Assembly (NCBI RefSeq): GCF_003583935.1
Contig: NZ_QYRN01000002.1
Coordinates: 124,001 to 188,000, forward strand
Direction of reading: 5' to 3'
Length of the DNA stretch: 64,000 nucleotides
Source: Aureimonas flava
GTDB taxonomy: Bacteria > Pseudomonadota > Alphaproteobacteria > Rhizobiales > Rhizobiaceae
In this document: positions 17,021 through 24,903 of the stretch, in pieces
Layout: each line of letters opens with the position of its first letter
Numbering within the stretch: the stretch's first letter is position 1
The notes under the pieces: generated by a model
What the model was told of the DNA's origin: nothing
Seen by the model: the letters and a program-made list of their open reading frames with translations, nothing else
Database searches by the model: none
Translations under genes and position numbers: made by a program

Positions 17021-18075
17021 ACCGCTTCGACTACGTGCGCCCCGCCTCCGTGGCCGAGGCCGTCGCGGCCGCCGCCCTGCCGGGCTCGGCCTGCCTGGCC
17101 GGCGGCACCAACCTCCTCGACCTGATGAAGGGCGGCGTCGCGCGCCCCGAACGGATCGTCGACCTGACGCGTCTGCCGGGCCTGTCGGCCGTGGAGCGCC
17201 TCGCGGACGGCTCGACGCGCATCGGTGCCCTGGTGCGCAACGCCGACCTCGCCCACGACCGCGCCTTCGCCGCGCGCTACCCGGCGGTCGCCGAGGCGCT
17301 CCTGTCGGGCGCGTCGGGCCAGTTGCGCAACGCCGCGACCGCCGGCGGCAACCTCCTCCAGCGCACGCGCTGCGCCTATTTCTACGACCCGGCCAGCGCC
17401 TGCAACAAGCGCGAGCCCGGCACCGGCTGCGACGCGCGCGACGGCGAGAATCGCTCGCACGCTGTGCTCGGCTGGAGCGAGCATTGCATCGCCACCCACC
17501 CGTCGGACTTCTGCGTGCCGCTCGCCGCGCTCGGAACCGTGGTGGAGCTGGAGGGGCCGGACGGGCGGCGCGAGGTGCCGCTGGCGGACTTCCACCGGCT
17601 GCCCGGCGAGACGCCCGAGCACGAGACCGAGCGCCGGCCGGGCGAGATCGTCCTCGCCCTCCGCCTGCCCGCCGAGGCGACCGCCTTCGCCGGCCACGCG
17701 CGCTATCTGAAGCTGCGCGAGCGCACCTCCTACGCCTTCGCCGTGGTGTCCGTCGCCGCCCTCCTGCGGATGGACGGCGGGCGGATCGCCGAGGCGCGCC
17801 TGGCGCTGGGCGGCGTCGCGCTCAAGCCCTGGCGCGCCGAGGAGGCCGAGGCGCTCCTGGCGGGCGCCGAGCCCGGCCGCGAGGCCTTCGGGCGCGCGGC
17901 GGAGGCGGCCCTCGCGCAGGCGCGCCCCTCCGGCGACAACGCGCACAAGATCGAGCTCGCCCGGCGCCTCGTGCTGCGCGCGCTGCTGCTCGCCGCCGCC
18001 GGCACGCCGGAGCGCGTTCCCGCGCTGCCCGGCTCCCCCTTCGCCCCGGTTCCGGGAGGAACGCTCCATGTCTGA
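17017..18075 (+). CDS. Molybdenum hydroxylase, FAD/[4Fe-4S] subunit (PaoB/YagS-like)
   Basis: A 352-residue CO-dehydrogenase-flavoprotein-type subunit. The FAD pyrophosphate loop is near residue 28 (CLAGGTNLLDLMKGG) and the second FAD motif follows (RNAATAGGNLLQRTRC). It has the PaoB-specific insertion bearing C119, C129, C138 and C157 (RTRCAYFYDPASACNKREPG ... GWSEHC), which in E. coli PaoB binds a [4Fe-4S] cluster absent from xanthine oxidase. This places the operon in the PaoABC aldehyde oxidoreductase branch. ATGA overlap with the preceding gene and an 8-base overlap with the next indicate coupled translation. Confidence 0.9.
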   Translation: MNRFDYVRPASVAEAVAAAALPGSACLAGGTNLLDLMKGGVARPERIVDLTRLPGLSAVERLADGSTRIGALVRNADLAHDRAFAARYPAVAEALLSGASGQLRNAATAGGNLLQRTRCAYFYDPASACNKREPGTGCDARDGENRSHAVLGWSEHCIATHPSDFCVPLAALGTVVELEGPDGRREVPLADFHRLPGETPEHETERRPGEIVLALRLPAEATAFAGHARYLKLRERTSYAFAVVSVAALLRMDGGRIAEARLALGGVALKPWRAEEAEALLAGAEPGREAFGRAAEAALAQARPSGDNAHKIELARRLVLRALLLAAAGTPERVPALPGSPFAPVPGGTLHV

Positions 18076-20323
18076 GATCGGCCTCGCCAACGATCCCGCC
18101 CGCATGCGGCACGGATCCAACATCGGCCAGCCCATGACGCGCCGCGAGGGCGTCCTGAAGGTCACCGGCGCGGCGACCTTCGCCGCCGACAACCACCCGC
18201 CGGGCCTGCTCTACGCCGTGCTGGCCACGGCCACGGTGGCGCGCGGCCGGCTCGCAGCCCTCGACGAGGCCGCCGCGCGCGCCCATCCGGGCGTCGTGGA
18301 GGTGATGACCACGGCCAACCGGCCGCTGCTCGCGATGGACCCGGACGCCAAGACCAATCCGTTCATGTTCCGGCTCGACCTCCTGCAGAACGACCGGGTC
18401 CGCTATGCCGGCCAGCCGGTCGCGGTGGTGGTGGCCGAGACTCTGGAGGCGGCGACCGAGGGCGCGGCGCTCCTGCGCCCACGCTTCGAGGCCGAGCCTG
18501 CCCGGACCTCGCTCGACGCGGCGGAGAGCTTCGTCCCCGAGACCGTGGGCGCCGGCAACCCGGCCGATGCCGCCAAGGGCGACGTGGAGGCCGGCCTCGC
18601 GGCGGCGGGGCACACGGTGGACGCCACCTACGAGACGCCCGCCCAGTACCACAACGCCATGGAGCCGCACGGCGTGGTGGCGCGCTGGGACGGCGACCGG
18701 CTCCATCTCGACATGCCGACGCAGGCGCTGGCGATGGCCCAGCAGCGCGTCGCCGGCCTGTTCGGCATCGCGCCCGGGGACATCCATATCCGCAGCCCGT
18801 ATCTGGGCGGCGGCTTCGGCTCCAAGGGCTTTCCCGCCGGGCCGCAGATCCTCGGCATCCTGGCCGCACGCCTCACCGGGCGTCCGGTGAAGCTGGTGCT
18901 GCGCCGCGACCAGATGTACGGCCCCGTCGGCCATCGCGGCCCGACGCGCCAGCACATCCGTCTGGGTCTCGCCCCGGACGGCGCGCTGACGGCGATCGAC
19001 AACCGCACCCGGACGGCGTCCAGCACCTTCGATGACTTCTTCGAGCCCGCCGCCGACGTCGCCCACACGCTCTATGCCAGCCCGGCGATCCGCACGGCGC
19101 ACGAGGCGGTGCGCCTCGACACCGGCACGCCGCTGTTCATGCGCGCGCCCGGCGAGGCGTCGGGGTCGGCGGCCCTGGAAAGCGCCATCGACGAGGCCGC
19201 CGAGGCCGCCGGCATGGACCCGCTCGCCTTCCGGCTGCGCAACTACGCCGAGGCCGAGCCGATCTCCGGCAAGCCGTTCTCGTCCAAGGCGCTCCGGGCC
19301 TGCTACGAGCGGGGCGCGGAGCGGTTCGGCTGGGCCGGGCGCCCGCCGGAACCGCGCGCCATGCGCGACGAGGCGGGGCGCCTCCTCGGCTGGGGCATGG
19401 GCACCGCGACATTCCCCGCCCTGATGTTCCAGGCCAAGGCGCGCGCCACCCTGCGCGCCGACGGCACGGCGCTCCTGGAGACCGGCGCGCACGACATGGG
19501 CCAGGGTGCCTGGACCGCGCTCGCCCAGATCGCCGCCGACGCGGTGGGGCTGGAGTTCGGGCGCGTCGAGTTCCGCGCCGGCACGTCCGACCTGCCGGAC
19601 GCGGGGATCGCCGGCGGCTCGGGCCACACGGCCACCGCCGGCACCGCGCTTCACGCGGCGGGCGCGGCCGTGATCGCCCGGCTCGCCGAACTCGCGACCG
19701 CCGACGAACGCTCGCCGCTCTTCGGCGCGGGCAACGTGGGCACGCTGGCGCGCGACGGACGGCTCGTGCGGCGCGACGACCCGTCGCGGGGCGAGGACTT
19801 CGCCGCGATCCTCGCGCGCGCCGGCCTGAACACGCTCGAGGCCGAGGGGCAGGCGGCGGCCGACCCCGCCGCGCAGGAGGCCTACGCCATGCACGCGCAC
19901 GGCGCGGTGTTCGCCGAGGTGAGCGTCGACCCCGATCTCGGCCAGATCCGCGTGACGCGGCTCGTGGGCGCCTTCGCCGCCGGTCGGGTGGTCAATCCGC
20001 GCATGGTCGAGAGCCAGCTCTTCGGCGGCATGATCTGGGGCCTGTCCTTCGCGCTCCACGAGAATGCCGTGGTGGACCGGCGCTCGGGCCGCGTGATGAA
20101 CGCCGACCTTGCCGAATACCGCATCCCGGTGAACGCCGACGTGCCGCCGATGGAGGCGATCCTGGTCCACGAGGACGACCCGCACGTCAACGCGCTCGGC
20201 ATCAAGGGCGTCGGCGAGATCGGCATCACCGGCACGGCCGGCGCCATCGCCAACGCGGTGCGCCACGCCACCGGACGGCGCATCCGGCGTTTCCCGATCG
20301 GTCTCGCCGACCTCGTCGGATAG
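18068..20323 (+). CDS. Molybdenum hydroxylase, molybdopterin-binding catalytic subunit (PaoC/YagR-like)
   Basis: The large subunit holds the molybdenum cofactor and performs the hydroxylation, most likely aldehyde to carboxylic acid. Its 751 residues show the xanthine-oxidase family order: N-terminal a/b hammerhead (QPMTRREGVLKVTGAATFAA), the MoCo-binding region (GGGFGSKGF; APGEASGSAALESAIDE; GAHDMGQGAWTALAQIA) and the C-terminal base Glu717 in IKGVGEIGITG. Length is close to PaoC. No XdhC/PaoD-type cofactor-inserting chaperone gene is adjacent, so it must be elsewhere. A strong hairpin follows at 20346-20385. The physiological substrate is unknown. Confidence 0.9.
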   Translation: MSEIGLANDPARMRHGSNIGQPMTRREGVLKVTGAATFAADNHPPGLLYAVLATATVARGRLAALDEAAARAHPGVVEVMTTANRPLLAMDPDAKTNPFMFRLDLLQNDRVRYAGQPVAVVVAETLEAATEGAALLRPRFEAEPARTSLDAAESFVPETVGAGNPADAAKGDVEAGLAAAGHTVDATYETPAQYHNAMEPHGVVARWDGDRLHLDMPTQALAMAQQRVAGLFGIAPGDIHIRSPYLGGGFGSKGFPAGPQILGILAARLTGRPVKLVLRRDQMYGPVGHRGPTRQHIRLGLAPDGALTAIDNRTRTASSTFDDFFEPAADVAHTLYASPAIRTAHEAVRLDTGTPLFMRAPGEASGSAALESAIDEAAEAAGMDPLAFRLRNYAEAEPISGKPFSSKALRACYERGAERFGWAGRPPEPRAMRDEAGRLLGWGMGTATFPALMFQAKARATLRADGTALLETGAHDMGQGAWTALAQIAADAVGLEFGRVEFRAGTSDLPDAGIAGGSGHTATAGTALHAAGAAVIARLAELATADERSPLFGAGNVGTLARDGRLVRRDDPSRGEDFAAILARAGLNTLEAEGQAAADPAAQEAYAMHAHGAVFAEVSVDPDLGQIRVTRLVGAFAAGRVVNPRMVESQLFGGMIWGLSFALHENAVVDRRSGRVMNADLAEYRIPVNADVPPMEAILVHEDDPHVNALGIKGVGEIGITGTAGAIANAVRHATGRRIRRFPIGLADLVG

Positions 20324-20345
20324 GCATCCGTTGGGATACTGTGGA

Positions 20346-20390
20346 GCCGCGGCCGGCCGTGCGACATATCGCGGCCGGCCGCGGCGCTTT
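20346..20390 (+). terminator. Long hairpin ending the molybdenum hydroxylase operon
   Basis: Arms of 14 bases, 20346-20359 (starting GCCGCGGCC) and 20372-20385, pair perfectly, with a further inner GCGA/TCGC stem. GCTTT follows. The T-run is short, so termination may need Rho. The hairpin lies upstream of the preferred start of the next gene and argues against the longer GTG start at 20341. Confidence 0.55.
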
Positions 20391-20415
20391 CAGTCCCTGT
20401 CAAGGTCTGACGGGT

Positions 20416-23400
20416 ATGGTCGCGGCAAACGATTTCGCGACCGGTTCCGTGATTCCCATTCAAGTTTCCCCGTATGACGTCCCGTCGGAGCTCCAGGCGC
20501 TCAATCGGGGGTTCGCGACGCTGGCGATCGATCCGGACGGGCGCGTGCTGCGTGCCAACAACCGCTTCCTGTCGATGTTCGGCTGCGAGTTGGAGGAGAT
20601 CGTCGGACGCGACGTCACCCTGTTCGTGCCGCCCGAGGAACAGGAAAACTGGGCCCGCCTGCGCACGCGAATCAAGACCGGCGGAAACTGGTCCGCCGCC
20701 GCCCGCCGCCGTCGGCGAGACGGGAGCGAGCTGTGGGTGCGCAGCCACGTCACGGCGGTGACGGGGCAGGACGGCGCGCCGATCGAGACCATCGCCATCC
20801 TGACCGACGTGACGGCGGAGATCGCGCGCGACGCCGAGACGCGGGGACGGCTCGCCGCGCTCGACCTGTCCCACGCGGTGCTGCACCTGTCGCCCGAGCG
20901 CCTGGTGATCGGCGCGAACGACGTGTTCCTCGGCCTCACCGGCTACCGCCTCGACGAGATCATGGGCCGCCACGCCGACCTGTTCGCCGATCCCGCGGCG
21001 CCAACCGGCCGCGCGGCGCCCGATGCCTGGATCGAGGTCCTCGGGGGCCGCCCCCATGCCGGCGAATGCTGCCTCGTGGGCCGGGACGGCGAGCGGGTCT
21101 GGCTCCAGACGACCTTCACCCCGGTGCTGGATCCGTGCGGGCGCCTCGCCAAGGTCGTCCAGACCGGCTTCGACGTGACCGAGCACAAGCGCCGCCAGTC
21201 GGAATGCGCCTGGCAGATCGCGGCGATCGACAAGACCCACGCCGTGATCACCTTCGACATGACGGGCGCCATCGTCCAGGCCAACCAGAACTTCCTCGAC
21301 GCCTTCGGCTACGAGATGGGGGAGATCGAGGGCCGGCACCACCGCATCTTCGTGGACCCGGCCTTCGTGCACGGGGCCGAATACGCCGCCTTCTGGCGTC
21401 ACCTGCGCGCCGGCCGGCACCATGCCGGCCAGTACAAGCGCATCGGGCGATGCGGGCGGCCGATCTGGCTCCACGCGACCTACAGCCCGATCTTCGACAT
21501 GGACGGCCACCCGGTCCGGGTCGTGAAATACGCCACGATCGTCACCGAGGAGCGCATGCGCCAGGCCGAGATCGAAGGCCAGGTCGCGGCGATCCACAAG
21601 TCGCAATGCGTGATCTCCTTCGCGCTCGACGGCACGATCCTCGATGCCAACGACAACTTTCTCCGGGTGACGGGCTACCGCTACGCCGAACTCGTCGGGC
21701 GCAACCACCGGATGATCGCCGCCGTCGGCGACGAGGCGGACGAGGCCGAGGCCTACGCCCTGTTCTGGCAGGGTCTCGCGCAGGGGCACCACCAGTCCGG
21801 CGAGTTCCGGCGCGTGGGCAAGGACGGGCGCGAGATCTGGCTGCAGGCCGTCTACAGCCCGATCCTCGACCTGGAGGGCCGCCCGTTCAAGGTGGTGAAA
21901 TACGCGCTCGACATCACCGCGGCGAAGCTGCGCCACGCCGAGCACCAGGGCCAGATCCAGGCGATCGGCAGGTCGCAGGGCGTCATGACGCTGGCTCTCG
22001 ACGGGACGATCCTCGACGCCAACGAGAACTTCCTGTCGGCGCTCGGCTACGAGCTGGAGGAGATCCGCGGTCGCCACCACGGGATGCTGATGGAGGCGGG
22101 CGCGCGCGGCGGGCCGGACGCGGAGGCCCACTGGGCGGCGCTGCGCGCCGGGCGCTTCCACACCGGCCTGCACTGCCACCAGGGCAAGGACGGGCGCCGG
22201 GTCTGGCTCCAAGCGAACTACAGCCCGATCCTCGACCTCGCCGGCAAGCCGTTCAAGATCGTCGCGCTGGTCACCGACGTGACGCAGAACGTGATGCTGG
22301 CGGAGGCCTACGAGGACGCCAAGCGCCAGGCCCAGCACGACCCCGCCACCGCGCTGCCCAACCGCGCGCGCCTGGCCGCCTTCATGGCGTCGGCGCTGGC
22401 GCAGCCGGGCTCGTCCATGGCCGTCCTGTATCTCGACCTCGACCACTTCAAGCCGATCAACGACACCTACGGCCACGTGGTCGGCGACCGGGTGCTGGGC
22501 GAGGTCGCCGACCGCGTGCGCCGGCTCCTGCGCAACGACCAGATCGCCGCACGGCTCGGGGCCGACGAGTTCGTGATCGCCGCGCCGGGCCTCGACGCGG
22601 AAGGGGCGGAGCAGCTCTGCCGCCGGCTGGCGAGCGAACTCGCGGTGCCCATGCACCACGGCGGGACCGAACTGCCCGTCCGCGGTTCGATCGGCGTCGC
22701 GCTGGCGCCGGTCGACGCGACCACGGTGGACGAGCTCCTGCGCTGCGCCGACACGGCGCTGGCGCGCGCCAAGCGCGACGAGCGCGGCGGCTACAGCTTC
22801 TACGCGGCGGACCAGAACGAACGGCTGGCGGCCCACCGCCGCCTCCTGGACGAGATGCGGCGCGGCATCCGCAACGGCGAGTTCTTCGTGGAGTTCCAGC
22901 CGCGCTTCGAGACCAGCTCGCGCCGCATCCGCGGCGTCGAGGCGCTGGTGCGCTGGGCGCATCCCGAGCGCGGCCGCGTGTCGCCGGCCGAGTTCATTCC
23001 CCAGGCCGAGCGCAGCGGCCTCATCATTCCGCTCGGCGAGGCGGTGCTGCGCGACGCCTGCCGGACCATCGCCGGCTTCGACGCGATCAGCGTCTCGGTC
23101 AACGTCTCGCCGGTGCAGTTCCGCGACCCGCGCCTCGTCGAGATCATCGCCTCGGCGCTGGACGAGGCGGGCCTACCCGCCCACCGGCTGGAACTCGAGA
23201 TCACCGAGGGCATCCTGATCGAGGACGCCGAAAGGGCGCGCCAGACGCTCGGGCGGCTGAAGGAGATGGGCCTGCGCCTGGCGATGGACGACTTCGGCAC
23301 CGGCTACTCGTCCATGAGCTACCTGTGCGACTTCCCCTTCGACGTCATCAAGATCGACCGCAAGTTCGTGTCCGGCCTCCACGACCCGGGCCGCGGCCGG

Positions 23401-23637
23401 GCCGTGGTCCAGGCCATCATCGGCCTCGGCCAGTCGCTCGGCATCGGCGTCACCGCCGAGGGCGTCGAGACCAACGACCAGCTCGCGATGCTCATGCAGC
23501 TCCAGTGCCGCGAGGTCCAGGGCTTCCTGCTCGCCCGCCCGATGTCGCCGGAGGCCTTGCGGTTGCTGGAAAGCGATGCCAAAGCGCCGCCGGCCGAAGC
23601 GCCCGCTCCGCCCCGCCGGCCGCGGCGCGCCGGCTGA
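20416..23637 (+). CDS. Multi-PAS GGDEF/EAL cyclic-di-GMP phosphodiesterase
   Basis: The 1073-residue soluble protein carries five PAS units in a row (about residues 20-140, 140-260, 260-380, 380-505, 505-625). Each later unit repeats a pattern like DGTILDANxNFL and IWLQAxYSPILDLxG. They are followed by a GGDEF domain (about 640-800) and an EAL domain (about 815-1060). The GGDEF motif reads GADEF (715-719), lacking the second Gly, so cyclase activity is doubtful. The EAL side is intact: EALVRW from Glu842, NVSPVQF, DDFGTGYSSMS and VIKIDRKF. A cyclic-di-GMP phosphodiesterase with a degenerate cyclase acting as GTP sensor is the best reading. The ATG at 20416 has AAGG ten bases upstream. No transmembrane segment is seen. 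Confidence 0.88.
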   Translation: MVAANDFATGSVIPIQVSPYDVPSELQALNRGFATLAIDPDGRVLRANNRFLSMFGCELEEIVGRDVTLFVPPEEQENWARLRTRIKTGGNWSAAARRRRRDGSELWVRSHVTAVTGQDGAPIETIAILTDVTAEIARDAETRGRLAALDLSHAVLHLSPERLVIGANDVFLGLTGYRLDEIMGRHADLFADPAAPTGRAAPDAWIEVLGGRPHAGECCLVGRDGERVWLQTTFTPVLDPCGRLAKVVQTGFDVTEHKRRQSECAWQIAAIDKTHAVITFDMTGAIVQANQNFLDAFGYEMGEIEGRHHRIFVDPAFVHGAEYAAFWRHLRAGRHHAGQYKRIGRCGRPIWLHATYSPIFDMDGHPVRVVKYATIVTEERMRQAEIEGQVAAIHKSQCVISFALDGTILDANDNFLRVTGYRYAELVGRNHRMIAAVGDEADEAEAYALFWQGLAQGHHQSGEFRRVGKDGREIWLQAVYSPILDLEGRPFKVVKYALDITAAKLRHAEHQGQIQAIGRSQGVMTLALDGTILDANENFLSALGYELEEIRGRHHGMLMEAGARGGPDAEAHWAALRAGRFHTGLHCHQGKDGRRVWLQANYSPILDLAGKPFKIVALVTDVTQNVMLAEAYEDAKRQAQHDPATALPNRARLAAFMASALAQPGSSMAVLYLDLDHFKPINDTYGHVVGDRVLGEVADRVRRLLRNDQIAARLGADEFVIAAPGLDAEGAEQLCRRLASELAVPMHHGGTELPVRGSIGVALAPVDATTVDELLRCADTALARAKRDERGGYSFYAADQNERLAAHRRLLDEMRRGIRNGEFFVEFQPRFETSSRRIRGVEALVRWAHPERGRVSPAEFIPQAERSGLIIPLGEAVLRDACRTIAGFDAISVSVNVSPVQFRDPRLVEIIASALDEAGLPAHRLELEITEGILIEDAERARQTLGRLKEMGLRLAMDDFGTGYSSMSYLCDFPFDVIKIDRKFVSGLHDPGRGRAVVQAIIGLGQSLGIGVTAEGVETNDQLAMLMQLQCREVQGFLLARPMSPEALRLLESDAKAPPAEAPAPPRRPRRAG

Positions 23638-23669
23638 CCGGGCAGCCGCATCGGGGCGGGAGCGGCGCC

Positions 23670-24740
23670 TCAGGCCTCCGGCACGTCCCAGGTCTCGCCC
23701 GGCAGCATGGGGCGGAACCGGTCGCGCCCCAGCCCGCGCGCCGCCAGCGCCCCGGCCAGCAGCCGGCCCGGCTCGTCGATCGGCTCGTCGGTGAGCTGGA
23801 ACGTCGACCAATGGTGGCCGACGGCGTGGCGCGCGTCCGCCAGAAGCATGCCCTCCACCGCCTCCTCCGGCCCCTGATGCTGGGCGGCCATGAACCAGCG
23901 GGGCGCATAGGCGCCGATCGGCAGGATGGCGAGCCGGAAGCCGCCGTGCTTGGCGGCCGCCGCGCGGTAGTTGGTTCCCCCGTGGAAGCCCGTGTCGCCG
24001 ACATGGTAGATCCGGCCGGCCCGCGTCTCCACCGCGAAGGCCGCCCAGAGCGCCATGCGCCGGTCGCGCAGTCCCCGCGCCGACCAGTGATGGGCGGGCT
24101 CCACGTGCACCACGGCCCCCGGCACCTCGATCCGGTCGCCCCAGTCCCCGGTGGCGATCCGCAGGCCGGGCGCCGCCTCGGCGACGATGCGGTCGTTGCC
24201 GAGCGGGGTGACCACCAGCGGGTCGTGCCGTGCCCGCAGCCGCCCGAGCGTCTCGGTGTCCAGATGGTCGTAGTGGTCGTGGCTGAGCAGCACGAGGTCG
24301 ATCGGCGGCAGCCGGTCGAAGGCGATGCCGGGCTCCACCACGCGCCGGGGCCCGGCGAAGGACACGGGCGAGACGCGCTCGGACCAGACCGGATCGGTCA
24401 GGATGTTGAGCCCGCCCGCCTGCACGAGCAGCGTCGCGTGACCGACCATGGTGACGCGAAGGTCCGCCACGCGGGCCTCGGGCACCGCCTGGGGAAACGG
24501 GCTCTCGACGCGGCGTGGCCAGACGGCGCGGCTGCCGCCCCCGCCGAGACGCCAGCGCAGGAGGTCCGAGAAGCCGCGCGGCTCGGCGCCGCCGGGGTTG
24601 AAGAAGCGCGTCCCGTCGAAATGGTCGCTGACGGGACCCTGGTAGTAGCGGTTCGCGGCCATGGCTATCCCGGTGCCGGCGAGGCTGGCGCCGCCGAGCG
24701 CGGCGAGGCCGAGGGTCTGGAGAATCTGGCGCCGGTTCAT
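23670..24740 (-). CDS. Metallo-beta-lactamase-fold hydrolase, NAPE-PLD-like, with twin-arginine leader
   Basis: A 356-residue protein starting MNRRQILQTLGLAALGG, a twin-arginine-type export leader ending near AMAAN. The zinc site is HDHYDH (His154, Asp155, His156, Asp158, His159) within LVLLSHDHYDHLD, with further ligands in HHWSARG, GDTGFH and VGHHWSTFQL. The overall pattern is that of bacterial relatives of N-acyl-phosphatidylethanolamine phospholipase D (RomA/UlaG-like). The family cleaves phosphodiester or lactone bonds; the substrate here is unknown, and a phospholipid role is only suggested by likeness. The start at 24740 is chosen because it begins the leader peptide. It converges on the PAS-GGDEF-EAL gene with 32 bases between. 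Confidence 0.8.
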   Translation of the reverse strand: MNRRQILQTLGLAALGGASLAGTGIAMAANRYYQGPVSDHFDGTRFFNPGGAEPRGFSDLLRWRLGGGGSRAVWPRRVESPFPQAVPEARVADLRVTMVGHATLLVQAGGLNILTDPVWSERVSPVSFAGPRRVVEPGIAFDRLPPIDLVLLSHDHYDHLDTETLGRLRARHDPLVVTPLGNDRIVAEAAPGLRIATGDWGDRIEVPGAVVHVEPAHHWSARGLRDRRMALWAAFAVETRAGRIYHVGDTGFHGGTNYRAAAAKHGGFRLAILPIGAYAPRWFMAAQHQGPEEAVEGMLLADARHAVGHHWSTFQLTDEPIDEPGRLLAGALAARGLGRDRFRPMLPGETWDVPEA

Positions 24741-24903
24741 CGGCGGGGAGCCTAGCGGGGCGTCGGGTCGGGGCCAAGTCCGGCAACCGGTCGCAACTGT
24801 GTGATCCGGCCGCCGGCGGTTCCGGCCAATCTGCGCAAATCGCTTACGCGGAAATTCACGAACCCCTGGCAGGGTCTCGCCAGAGCCGGCCTCGGGACCA
24901 GTC

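Noticed and set aside
19882..22962. Thousand-codon minus-strand frame opposite the hydroxylase and PAS-GGDEF-EAL genes
   Set aside because: Composition is Arg/Ala/Gly/His-rich shadow; both plus-strand genes have clear motifs in the same place.
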